64,000 bases of DNA from Flavobacteriaceae bacterium UBA5534 (GTDB lineage Bacteria; Bacteroidota; Bacteroidia; Flavobacteriales; Flavobacteriaceae), in assembly GCA_002426015.1 (NCBI GenBank), contig DINS01000004.1, positions 132,001 through 196,000 of the forward strand, given 5' to 3'. Below the pieces are notes generated by a model. That model made no database searches, was not told the DNA's origin, and was given only the letters and a program-made list of their open reading frames with translations. Below are positions 33,616-41,929 of this stretch, in pieces (the first letter of the stretch is position 1; each line of letters begins with the position of its first letter). A program made the translations under genes and the position numbers.

Positions 33616-34545
33616 CTATTCATTATTCTTTTTTCGATTTTTAGCCTCTTTCATTGCTTCACCAATTTGATTACTAGCTGTAAAACTAGCCACCATATTG
33701 TTAAGCATATCACTACCAGCTTGAGGTGAGTTTGGTAACAATATTAAGTTGCTATTGACGTGTTCGCCTATCGATTGCAACGTATCATAATGTTGAGTAA
33801 CAACAATTAATGCCGAAGCTTCTTGTGAGTTAATACCAACTTTATTCAATACCTCTACAGATTCTTCAAGTCCGCGAGCAATTTCACGACGTTGGTCAGC
33901 AATACCCTGTCCTTGCAAGCGTTTGCTTTCTGCCTCTGCTTTAGCACGCTCAACAATCAAAATACGAGCCGCATCACCTTCATATTGTGCAGCAACTTTT
34001 TCACGCTCTGATGCGTTAATTCTGTTCATAGCCGCTTTTACTTGAGCATCAGGATCAATGTCTGTAACCAATGTTTTGATAATGTCATATCCGTAATCTA
34101 ACATCGCATCATTCAATTCGGTTTTTACAGCAATGGCAATATCATCTTTTTTTACGAAGACATCATCTAATTTCATTTTTGGAACCTCTGCACGGACCAC
34201 ATCAAATACGTAAGAGGTAATTTGTTCATGAGGATAATCCAATCTGTAAAAAGCATCATATACTTTGTCTCTGATGACCATATATTGAACCGAAATTTTC
34301 AATCTTACAAATACATCATCAAGCGTTTTGGTCTCAACTATGACATCCAATTGCTGAATTTTCAAACTTAATCGCCCCGCAACTCTATCAATTAAGGGAA
34401 TTTTCATTTGAAGACCAGAATGACGGATACTTAAGAACTTTCCAAAGCGTTCAATAATGGCAGCAGATTGCTGTTTTACGGTAAAAAAAGAGGAGAGTAA
34501 AATCAAGACTCCTAAAAAAATAAAAGGGATAAAAATAAAGTCCAT
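33616..34545 (-). CDS. SPFH/stomatin-like membrane protein
   Basis: This 309-residue protein has an N-terminal membrane hairpin (FIFIPFIFLGVLILLSSFFTV) and an SPFH/band-7 domain (about 25-190, AAIIERFGKFLSIRHSGLQM and FYRLDYPHEQITSYVFDVVR). A coiled-coil region follows (ERAKAEAESKRLQGQGIADQ), and the C-terminal segment TQHYDTLQSIGEHVNSNLIL is as in stomatin/QmcA proteins. These proteins form membrane-associated rings or cages and affect partner proteases. The usual NfeD-family partner gene is not adjacent. The gene diverges from the PorT-like barrel gene. Confidence 0.9.
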   Translation of the reverse strand: MDFIFIPFIFLGVLILLSSFFTVKQQSAAIIERFGKFLSIRHSGLQMKIPLIDRVAGRLSLKIQQLDVIVETKTLDDVFVRLKISVQYMVIRDKVYDAFYRLDYPHEQITSYVFDVVRAEVPKMKLDDVFVKKDDIAIAVKTELNDAMLDYGYDIIKTLVTDIDPDAQVKAAMNRINASEREKVAAQYEGDAARILIVERAKAEAESKRLQGQGIADQRREIARGLEESVEVLNKVGINSQEASALIVVTQHYDTLQSIGEHVNSNLILLPNSPQAGSDMLNNMVASFTASNQIGEAMKEAKNRKKNNE

Positions 34546-34590
34546 AACAGTTTTTTTAAATGGTTAAAAATATAAAGTACTAAATTAAGT

Positions 34591-34598
34591 TATATTTG
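34591..34598 (+). promoter_or_regulatory. Putative -7 box (TATATTTG) for the PorT-like gene
   Basis: TATATTTG fits TAnnTTTG and lies 18 bp before the ATG at 34617, in the 71-bp divergent gap. Confidence 0.4.
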
Positions 34599-34616
34599 TC
34601 ATAATCACACATTATT

Positions 34617-35300
34617 ATGAATTATAGACAATGTATCCTATTAGTAGCCTTATGTATAGGTTTTGTTACAGTTACTTTTGGACAACACAGAAGATATGAT
34701 ATCCAAAATGGGCTCGGCATTGGAGGTGGATTAACACAATACAATATCTTAACCGATAACTTTGAAACCAAACAAGGCAATGGTTGGTTAGGAGGGATGA
34801 CTGCCACAGTCGATTTACCACATCGATGGTACACTGTCAGTTATATGTTGCAATTGTCCGAAAGCAATCTCGGAATTTCAGCAAGTTCATTATTGTCCCC
34901 ATCAAGTACCGAAATGGTTGACTACAAAATAATGACAGCTCAAGTTGCTTTTATGTTTCATGCCAAAGTCATTAAAAGCAATTTTATGATAGATGCTGGA
35001 CCAATGTTGCAATACAATGGCAAATTGGATTTAAAAGACAAAAACAAGGGAGATTATGTCATTACTGGCTACAATACGTTGACCGCAAATGAGATTAGTG
35101 ATATCTCCAAATTTAATGTCAATGCTGCAGTTGGAGTCACCGCAGGTTTTGACCATTTTAAATTACGTGTACAGTATATTTATGGAATTACCAATATGCT
35201 CAACAAATTGAACGATCAAAATTTAGATGCCTCTCCTTCGAACAAAGCATTTAAAGGAAACCAATCGATGCTAGCATTTATGGCGTTCATCTATTTTTAA
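34617..35300 (+). CDS. PorT-like outer-membrane beta-barrel protein
   Basis: This 227-residue protein has a signal peptide (MNYRQCILLVALCIGFVTVTFG) and alternating beta-strands typical of a small barrel: YTVSYMLQLSESNLGI, MTAQVAFMFHAKVIKSNFMI and FKLRVQYIYGITNML. It ends MLAFMAFIYF with a C-terminal Phe, the outer-membrane insertion signal. Early segments NGLGIGGGLTQYNIL and GWLGGMTATVDLP fit the PorT/OMP_b-brl_2 group. The role is unknown; PorT itself supports type IX secretion, but this family is broad. Its stop lies only 7 bp from the stop of the convergent gltX. Confidence 0.8.
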   Translation: MNYRQCILLVALCIGFVTVTFGQHRRYDIQNGLGIGGGLTQYNILTDNFETKQGNGWLGGMTATVDLPHRWYTVSYMLQLSESNLGISASSLLSPSSTEMVDYKIMTAQVAFMFHAKVIKSNFMIDAGPMLQYNGKLDLKDKNKGDYVITGYNTLTANEISDISKFNVNAAVGVTAGFDHFKLRVQYIYGITNMLNKLNDQNLDASPSNKAFKGNQSMLAFMAFIYF

Positions 35301-35307
35301 ATTCCTC

Positions 35308-36819
35308 TTAAACCGTTTGTACCAAATTCTCTATTCGTTGGACGGTTTCCGCTTTACCGATCATAAAGATGATTTCAAAAACATCAGGGCCTTGCATGGC
35401 ACCAACCAATGCTAATCGTAATGGTTGCATAACCTTACCAAAACCAACGTCCTTTTTACCAATCCAAGCCTTTACGTCAGTTTGAATATTTTCAACCGTG
35501 AAGTCTGAAACATGGCTGATAACTTGTGTCAACTCACTCATCAGTTCACGAGCATCATTATTCATGATTTTCGTAAACGACTTTTCATCATAGCTTTTTG
35601 GTGCCTCAAAAAAGAAAGCACTTAAATCCCATAAATCACTCACAAATGTGGCACGTTCTTTAATCATTCCTACGACCAAAGCAACATAATTGACATCAAT
35701 ATCTTTTAATTGAGATTGGCTATTTTTAAAAGCTTCTGCCAATTCATCATCATTTTGAAATTGCATATAGTGATGGTTGAACCATTTTATTTTATCAGGA
35801 TCAAAGCGAGCTCCCGATTTATGAACGCGTTCCAACTCGAAGGCTTCAACCAATTCATCCAAAGAAAAAATTTCTTGTTCCGTACCTGGATTCCAGCCTA
35901 AAAATGCTAAAAAGTTAACCATAGCATCAGGCAAATAACCATCTTCTTTGTAGCCTCTTGATATTTCACCAGTTTCAGGATCTTTCCATTGCAAAGGAAA
36001 TACCGGAAATCCTAATTTATCACCATCACGTTTGCTTAATTTACCTTTTCCAGTTGGTTTTAAAATCAATGGTAAATGTGCAAATTGAGGTTTATCCCAA
36101 CCAAAAGCATCATACAATTGATAATGCAAGGCCAAAGAAGGCAACCATTCTTCACCACGAATCACATGGGTGATTTCCATTAAATGGTCATCTACAATAT
36201 TTGCTAAATGATAGGTTGGCATTCCATCACTTTTAAACAAGACTTTATCATCTAAAATATTGGTGTCAATGGTCATGTCACCACGAATAATATCTGTCAA
36301 ATGCAAGGTTTCATCTTGAGGCGATTTAAAACGAATGACATAATCATCTCCAGCATCCAATTTTGCTTGTGTTTCTTCTGCAGATAGTGATAAGGAATTG
36401 CTTAATTTCAATCGGTTATGCCAATTGTAAATAAACGTTTTGCCTTTGGCCTCATGGTCTTTTCTGTGGAAATCAAGCGTTTCAGCTGTGTCAAATGCAT
36501 AATAGGCATTGCCAGAAGCAACCAACAGGTCTGCATGTTGTTTGTATAAATGTTTGCGTTCACTTTGTCTATAAGGACCGAATTTTTCATTCTTTCCTGG
36601 ACCCTCATCAAATGGAATGTTGCACCAATTTAAGGACTCTACAATATAATCTTCAGCACCTTCTACATAACGGTTTTGGTCAGTATCTTCAACTCTAAGG
36701 ATGAAGGTTCCATTGTGCTTTTTAGCAAATAAATAATTAAAAAGGGCAGTACGAACACCACCAATATGTAAAGGTCCTGTTGGACTTGGTGCAAAACGCA
36801 CACGAACAGCTTTGGTCAT
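35308..36819 (-). CDS. gltX: Glutamyl-tRNA synthetase
   Basis: GluRS charges tRNA-Glu. The 503-residue class I enzyme has RFAPSPTGPLHIGGVRTALF (HIGH variant) at the N-terminus, RVEDTDQNRYVEGAE, and the KMSKS variant KLSKRDGDKLG. The C-terminal half is an alpha-helical anticodon-binding domain. Since GlnRS is also present at 29486, this GluRS is probably discriminating, meaning it charges only tRNA-Glu. It is monocistronic, 51 bp downstream of the alkane monooxygenase gene on the same strand. Confidence 0.96.
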   Translation of the reverse strand: MTKAVRVRFAPSPTGPLHIGGVRTALFNYLFAKKHNGTFILRVEDTDQNRYVEGAEDYIVESLNWCNIPFDEGPGKNEKFGPYRQSERKHLYKQHADLLVASGNAYYAFDTAETLDFHRKDHEAKGKTFIYNWHNRLKLSNSLSLSAEETQAKLDAGDDYVIRFKSPQDETLHLTDIIRGDMTIDTNILDDKVLFKSDGMPTYHLANIVDDHLMEITHVIRGEEWLPSLALHYQLYDAFGWDKPQFAHLPLILKPTGKGKLSKRDGDKLGFPVFPLQWKDPETGEISRGYKEDGYLPDAMVNFLAFLGWNPGTEQEIFSLDELVEAFELERVHKSGARFDPDKIKWFNHHYMQFQNDDELAEAFKNSQSQLKDIDVNYVALVVGMIKERATFVSDLWDLSAFFFEAPKSYDEKSFTKIMNNDARELMSELTQVISHVSDFTVENIQTDVKAWIGKKDVGFGKVMQPLRLALVGAMQGPDVFEIIFMIGKAETVQRIENLVQTV

Positions 36820-36870
36820 TTGTTATGATTTGAAGTTGCAAAGATAAAACGATAATATGAATTGAAATAA

Positions 36871-37917
36871 TTAAGCGGAAACCATTTCGCGAGGAATCCG
36901 TTTATTCATTACGGCAAACCACAAAAGAGGTACCATCGCCAATACCATAGAGGTTGGGTAGCCATAAGGCATTTGTGGACTTTCGTCGTGACAATCTAAA
37001 ATCTGATACTTCTTTGAACTCTTATAATGATGATCACTATGACGTGTCAATTCGTACAACACAATTCGTCCAATAAGGTGGTTGGAATTCCAAGAGTGGA
37101 TTTCTCTAACGCGTTCGTATCGACCAGAGGGCATTTTTGAACGCAACAAACCATAATGCTCAATATAATTAACCGTTTCTAGTAAAATGAAACCTATAAC
37201 TCCAGCAAAAAATGCGAATATTAAACCTGTAACTCCAAAGGCTGCAAAGACAATTATCAAATAAGTCAGTTGCAATATCGTGTACCAAAGCATATCATTT
37301 TTTATAGATAGAAAAGGCTGATTATTGTTTTTTAAAAGGCGATTTTGAATCTTCCACGCACTCCCATATTGCCTAAAAACGGACGTCAACCAAAACCCAT
37401 AAACCGTTTGATTATAACGAGCAGTGGCTGGATCTTCTTTAGTGGCAGCGTGTAAATGATGACCAAAATTATGTTCGATATAAAAGTGCATATACAAGGC
37501 GGGAAGTAGGAGAGCTTTTCCAATAAAACGCTCGTTAGTGGTTTGTCTGTGACCCAATTCGTGCGCGACATTAATGCCATTCACACCCAAAACAATCCCG
37601 ACAGAAAGAACCAACCCGACAAACTCGTAAGTTTCAAGTGTGGTCGTGGTTACCGTTATTAACGATACAACAACCAAAACATATACAATTGGTAAATTGA
37701 AATAAAGTAGCCAATCAAATAATTTGTTTTTCAACCTGCTTTCTGATTCTTCTTCAGAAATATTATAAGTATCCACAGGAAAAATCATTTCAAGAATTGG
37801 AATCAATACAAAGCCATAAAAAGGGGTTAGGAATGAAAACCAACCTTTGAAATAAAGCCCAATAAAAGCCATCAACGGAATCGAAAATGCGGTTAAATAC
37901 TTTAAATCTTTCATCAT
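36871..37917 (-). CDS. alkB: Alkane 1-monooxygenase (AlkB-type, non-heme di-iron)
   Basis: This inner-membrane di-iron hydroxylase converts alkanes to 1-alkanols with electrons from rubredoxin. The 348-residue protein has about six hydrophobic segments and all four His motifs: HELGHR (119-124), EHNFGHHLH (148-156), NYIEHYGLLR (250-259, the AlkB signature) and LTRHSDHHYKSSKKYQIL (290 on). The fourth motif and NYIEHYG separate it from fatty-acid desaturases and xylene monooxygenase. It is shorter than the P. putida AlkB (about 400), lacking N- and C-terminal extensions. No rubredoxin gene is adjacent, so electron partners must come from elsewhere. Confidence 0.9.
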   Translation of the reverse strand: MMKDLKYLTAFSIPLMAFIGLYFKGWFSFLTPFYGFVLIPILEMIFPVDTYNISEEESESRLKNKLFDWLLYFNLPIVYVLVVVSLITVTTTTLETYEFVGLVLSVGIVLGVNGINVAHELGHRQTTNERFIGKALLLPALYMHFYIEHNFGHHLHAATKEDPATARYNQTVYGFWLTSVFRQYGSAWKIQNRLLKNNNQPFLSIKNDMLWYTILQLTYLIIVFAAFGVTGLIFAFFAGVIGFILLETVNYIEHYGLLRSKMPSGRYERVREIHSWNSNHLIGRIVLYELTRHSDHHYKSSKKYQILDCHDESPQMPYGYPTSMVLAMVPLLWFAVMNKRIPREMVSA

Positions 37918-38021
37918 TTTATCTAAAACAAGCGTTAATTCCTCGAAATTAACACAACCTTATCAAATTTAGACAATTATAGATTAAAATAAAATTGTAG
38001 TTTAGTGAGTTAAATACTATA

Positions 38022-41000
38022 ATGTTGAACAACTTCACAACCATACAAACCAAACTCGAACAATTCATCAGGCGCTTTTATACCAATGAATTGCTCAAAG
38101 GCGCTATTTTGTTTTTCGCCATAGGGTTGTTATATTTCCTTTTCACGTTGTTTATTGAGTATGTGTTGTGGCTCAATCCAACAGCAAGAACCATTTTGTT
38201 TTGGGTCTTCATAGCTGTCGAATTAGCTTTGTTTGCCAAGTTTATTGCGATTCCTTTGGCGAAATTGTTTAAGCTCCAAAAAGGCATCAATTACGAAGAC
38301 GCCTCAAAAATAATCGGTCAACATTTTCCTGAAGTCAATGATAAATTGTTGAATGTACTTCAGCTTAAATCTCATAATGTAGGTGCCAACGAATCTGAAT
38401 TACTATTGGCAAGTATCGAGCAAAAATCTGCCGAGTTGCAACCAATCCCTTTTAAATTAGCTGTTAATTTCAAACAAAACCTAAAGTATTTAAAATACGC
38501 AGCTATTCCGGTTTTAGTGTTATTACTAACTTATTTTACAGGCCACTTTAATTGGTTCAGTGATAGTTATGAGCGCGTCGTTAATTATAAAACTGCCTAT
38601 GAACCTCCAGCGCCATTTCAGTTTTTTGTAGTTAATGAGAATCTTCAAGCCATTGAAAACAAAGATTACAAATTATTGGTAAAAACCGCAGGAACAGTTA
38701 TTCCAGAGAATGCACAAATCCATTATAACGGAGAAACGTATTTCTTACAACAAACCGCTCCAGGGCAGTTTGAATATGTGTTTGCACAGCCAAAGGAAGG
38801 GGTAGAGTTTCACCTGTCAGCGAATTCAGTGACTTCAAAAGGCTACTTGTTGGATGTTGTAAAAGTACCAACGCTGGTTAATTTTGAAATGGTTTTAGAC
38901 TACCCATCATATACCAACAAACAAGATGAGGTTTTAAAAAGCACAGGAAGCACAACGATTCCAGAAGGCACCAATGTCACTTGGAGAATCAATGCACGTT
39001 CTACAGATAAAGTGTCGTTGTATGCGAATGACACCATTCAATTCGAAAACAAATCAAAAGGTAGTTTTGAGGCCTCTAAACGCATTTATCAAAATTTAGA
39101 CTACAACATATCAACCAGTAATGAAAAGCTGAAAGATTATGAGAATTTAGCCTTTTCTATCAATGTTATTCGTGACGATTATCCAGAGTTGAATCTCAAG
39201 GTTGAAAAGGACTCTATTGATAATCAAACGCTTTATTTTTATGGACAAGTGAGTGATGATTATGGGTTGAGCAAATTGCAATTGGTGTATTATCCATCAG
39301 ATAAAGAGGATCAGAAGTCCATTCAGAAGATGACCATTGCGGCTGGAAATTTTGACGAATTTGTAACTGCATTTCCGAATAATCTAAAATTAGAGGAAGG
39401 TGTCAATTATGAATTATATTTCCAAGTGTTTGATAACGATGCGATTCATAATTACAAAAGCACAAAAAGCAACATATTTACTTATAGAAAGTTAACCAAG
39501 GAAGAAGAAGAAGAAAAGCAACTCAAGGAGCAAAACGAGACCATAAAGGATTTGGGTAAGTCCTTTGACAAACTAAAAGAACAAGAAAAGCAACTTGAAG
39601 AATTGTCTAAAACACAGAAAGAAAAGAACGAGCTTAATTTTAATGACAAGAAGAAGTTTGAGAACTTTATGAAGCGCCAAAAGCAACAGGAAGAGATGAT
39701 GCAGAACTTCAACAAAAAGCTGAAAGAAAACTTGGAAGAATTTCAAAAGGAAAACAATGAACAGGATGAGTTTAAAGAAGAATTGAAAGAGCGTTTAAAA
39801 GACAATGAAGAACAACTTAAGAAAGATGAAAAATTACTTGAGGAATTAGAAAAACTTCAAGAGAAAATACAAAAAGAAGAGTTAAGCGATAAATTAGAAC
39901 AACTTGCCAAGCAAAACAAAAATAAGCAAAAAAGTCTTGAGCAATTACTAGAATTGACCAAGCGCTATTATGTTGCCAAAAAGGCAGAAAAACTTCAAAA
40001 GGAGCTCGAAAAATTAGCTGAAGAACAAGACAAGCTATCCAAAGAAGAGAAAGAAAACAACACTAAAGAAAAACAAGAAGAACTCAATAAAGAGTTTGAG
40101 GATTTCCAAAAAAAAATGGATGAACTTCAAAAGGAAAATGAGGCACTTAAAAAACCAATGTCAATAGAGCAAGACAAAGAGGCTGAAAAAGAAATCAAAA
40201 AAGAGCAACAAGAAGCTTCTGAAGAATTAGAACAAAAAGAGAAAAACGAAGAAAAGAACGATCAGAATAACGCACAAAAAAATCAACAAAAAGCACAGCA
40301 AAAACAAAAGCAAGCGGCCAAAAAGATGAAGCAGATGAGTGCCAAGATGAGTCAATCGATGATGTCTGGTGGTCAGCAACAACTACAAGAAGACGCCGCA
40401 ATGCTGCGCCAAATTTTGGATAACTTGGTCACCTTTTCATTCGATCAGGAAAACTTAATGAATCAGTTCAAGAGCATTCAAATCAACCACAATAATTACG
40501 GCAAATTTTTGCGTAATCAGAGTAATTTAAGGGAGCATTTTGAGCATATTGATGACAGCCTCTTTGCTCTGTCGTTACGACAACCAAAATTATCTGAACA
40601 GGTCAATGGTAAGATTACAGATGTATTTTTTAATATCGATAAGTCATTGGGTCAATTATCCGAGAACCAACTATATCAAGGTATTGCTGCGCAACAATAT
40701 ACCATCACCGCAACAAACGATTTAGCAAGTTTCTTAAGTGATGTTTTGGATAATATGGAAGCCCAAATGAACCCAGGTGAAGGCGAAGGAGAAGGACAGG
40801 GACAAGGCATGGGAAAAGGCAAAGGAGGTGGGATGCAGTTACCAGATATTATTATGAGTCAGGAAGAGCTGAATAAGCAGATGGAAGAGGGCATGAAAAA
40901 GAGTGATAAGGGCAAATCAGGCGAAGGCGAGAACGGTAATGAGGGCAATAACGGAAAAGAAGGCAAAGGGAAGGAAGGAAAGAATGGCAAGGCAGATGGA

Positions 41001-41441
41001 AATGGCGAAGGCACTAATGAAGAGTTAAACGGTGAGTTGTTTCGGATTTACCAACAACAACAACAACTACGACAAGCTCTGGAAGATAAACTTGGCGAAG
41101 CCGGAAAAACAGGTCAAGGCAAACAACTTTTGGATAAAATGGAAGATATTGAACTAGACTTAATCAATAAAGGGTTTACCAATCAAACGTTGCAAAAAAT
41201 GATGGATTTGCAACACCGGCTTTTAAAAATGGAAAACGCAACATTTCTACAGGGAGAAGACAATAAACGTCAATCAGAAACCAATCAAAAGCAGTATAAT
41301 AACGATATCAATAATCAAATTCCAACAGCTAAAGAATATTTCAACACTACTGAAATATTAAACAGACAAGCCCTACCTTTGCAACAAGTTTATAAAAAGA
41401 AAGTTCAAGAGTATTTTAAAAAAACCAATGATCAGCTTTAA
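38022..41441 (+). CDS. DUF4175-family membrane protein with long charged coiled-coil region
   Basis: This 1139-residue Bacteroidota protein starts with two or three membrane helices (AILFFAIGLLYFLFTLFI, then TILFWVFIAVELALF, and LKYAAIPVLVLLLTYF near 150). A beta-rich extracytoplasmic region (about 170-480) follows, then a Lys/Glu/Gln-rich coiled coil (about 485-790). The remainder is a Met/Gln block, a conserved helical stretch, a Gly/Glu-rich linker (about 916-1003) and a final helical region. The function is unknown. It overlaps ybeY by 14 bp, so translation is coupled. The block DUF4175-ybeY-mnmG is a common flavobacterial order from memory. A lipid-transfer or wall-linked structural role is only a guess. 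Confidence 0.85.
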   Translation: MLNNFTTIQTKLEQFIRRFYTNELLKGAILFFAIGLLYFLFTLFIEYVLWLNPTARTILFWVFIAVELALFAKFIAIPLAKLFKLQKGINYEDASKIIGQHFPEVNDKLLNVLQLKSHNVGANESELLLASIEQKSAELQPIPFKLAVNFKQNLKYLKYAAIPVLVLLLTYFTGHFNWFSDSYERVVNYKTAYEPPAPFQFFVVNENLQAIENKDYKLLVKTAGTVIPENAQIHYNGETYFLQQTAPGQFEYVFAQPKEGVEFHLSANSVTSKGYLLDVVKVPTLVNFEMVLDYPSYTNKQDEVLKSTGSTTIPEGTNVTWRINARSTDKVSLYANDTIQFENKSKGSFEASKRIYQNLDYNISTSNEKLKDYENLAFSINVIRDDYPELNLKVEKDSIDNQTLYFYGQVSDDYGLSKLQLVYYPSDKEDQKSIQKMTIAAGNFDEFVTAFPNNLKLEEGVNYELYFQVFDNDAIHNYKSTKSNIFTYRKLTKEEEEEKQLKEQNETIKDLGKSFDKLKEQEKQLEELSKTQKEKNELNFNDKKKFENFMKRQKQQEEMMQNFNKKLKENLEEFQKENNEQDEFKEELKERLKDNEEQLKKDEKLLEELEKLQEKIQKEELSDKLEQLAKQNKNKQKSLEQLLELTKRYYVAKKAEKLQKELEKLAEEQDKLSKEEKENNTKEKQEELNKEFEDFQKKMDELQKENEALKKPMSIEQDKEAEKEIKKEQQEASEELEQKEKNEEKNDQNNAQKNQQKAQQKQKQAAKKMKQMSAKMSQSMMSGGQQQLQEDAAMLRQILDNLVTFSFDQENLMNQFKSIQINHNNYGKFLRNQSNLREHFEHIDDSLFALSLRQPKLSEQVNGKITDVFFNIDKSLGQLSENQLYQGIAAQQYTITATNDLASFLSDVLDNMEAQMNPGEGEGEGQGQGMGKGKGGGMQLPDIIMSQEELNKQMEEGMKKSDKGKSGEGENGNEGNNGKEGKGKEGKNGKADGNGEGTNEELNGELFRIYQQQQQLRQALEDKLGEAGKTGQGKQLLDKMEDIELDLINKGFTNQTLQKMMDLQHRLLKMENATFLQGEDNKRQSETNQKQYNNDINNQIPTAKEYFNTTEILNRQALPLQQVYKKKVQEYFKKTNDQL

Positions 41442-41838
41442 TTACGAAATCGATTTTAAACTTCAAAATGAAGCCAAAGTTTCTCATTGGATAGCCTCTG
41501 TTATTAAAGACGAAGGTTTTAATGAGGGTGAAATCAATTATATTTTTTGTAATGACGACTACCTTTTAAAGTTGAATGTGGAGTTTTTAAATCATGATAC
41601 ATTGACGGATATTATCAGTTTTGATTATACAATGGGAAAAGAAATCAATGGCGACATTTATATTTCTATTGAAAGAGTAAAGGATAATGCTTCTGATTTT
41701 GATGTGAATTTTGACGAAGAGTTGAATCGCGTCATGGTTCATGGCGTACTTCATTATTGTGGTTATCAAGATAAGTCTGACGCTGAAGAGAAGATGATGC
41801 GATTGAAAGAAAATTACTACATAAAGCTGATAGCATAA
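41428..41838 (+). CDS. ybeY: Endoribonuclease YbeY (16S rRNA 3'-end maturation)
   Basis: YbeY is a single-strand-specific zinc endoribonuclease needed for rRNA maturation and ribosome quality control. The 136-residue protein has NVEFLNHDTLTDIISFDYT (DxLTDVLSFP-like) and the metal motif VHGVLHYCGYQDKSDAEE. The usual motif HGxLHLxGYDHxxxxE has a third His that is missing here; Asp or Lys takes its place (GYQDKS). I recall a similar GYKDK form in other Flavobacteriia, so this may be a lineage variant. The start lies inside the DUF4175 coding end. Confidence 0.9.
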   Translation: MISFNYEIDFKLQNEAKVSHWIASVIKDEGFNEGEINYIFCNDDYLLKLNVEFLNHDTLTDIISFDYTMGKEINGDIYISIERVKDNASDFDVNFDEELNRVMVHGVLHYCGYQDKSDAEEKMMRLKENYYIKLIA

Positions 41839-41855
41839 TATTCAGGAAATCAACG

Positions 41856-41863
41856 TATATTTG
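41856..41863 (+). promoter_or_regulatory. Putative -7 box (TATATTTG) for mnmG
   Basis: TATATTTGC fits TAnnTTTG. Transcription would start near 41870, putting the parS-like palindrome (41904-41917) in the mnmG leader. Confidence 0.4.
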
Positions 41864-41902
41864 CATCCCAAATTTTTTTAGAAATAGTTAAAAACAATAT
41901 AA

Positions 41903-41918
41903 CGTTCCACGTGGAACA
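41903..41918. promoter_or_regulatory. parS: parS-like ParB-binding palindrome upstream of mnmG
   Basis: The 14-bp core GTTCCACGTGGAAC (41904-41917) is a perfect palindrome and close to the known chromosomal parS consensus TGTTTCACGTGAAACA. The outermost base is C instead of T on the left. It lies 12 bp before the mnmG start. A second, perfect copy follows the gene. Confidence 0.65.
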
Positions 41919-41929
41919 ATTACATAGAG

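Noticed and set aside
39482..40401. Long open frames antisense to the DUF4175 coiled-coil region
   Set aside because: They come from the biased Lys/Glu codons of the sense gene (giving Ser/Phe/Cys-rich translations) and have no family resemblance or promoter.
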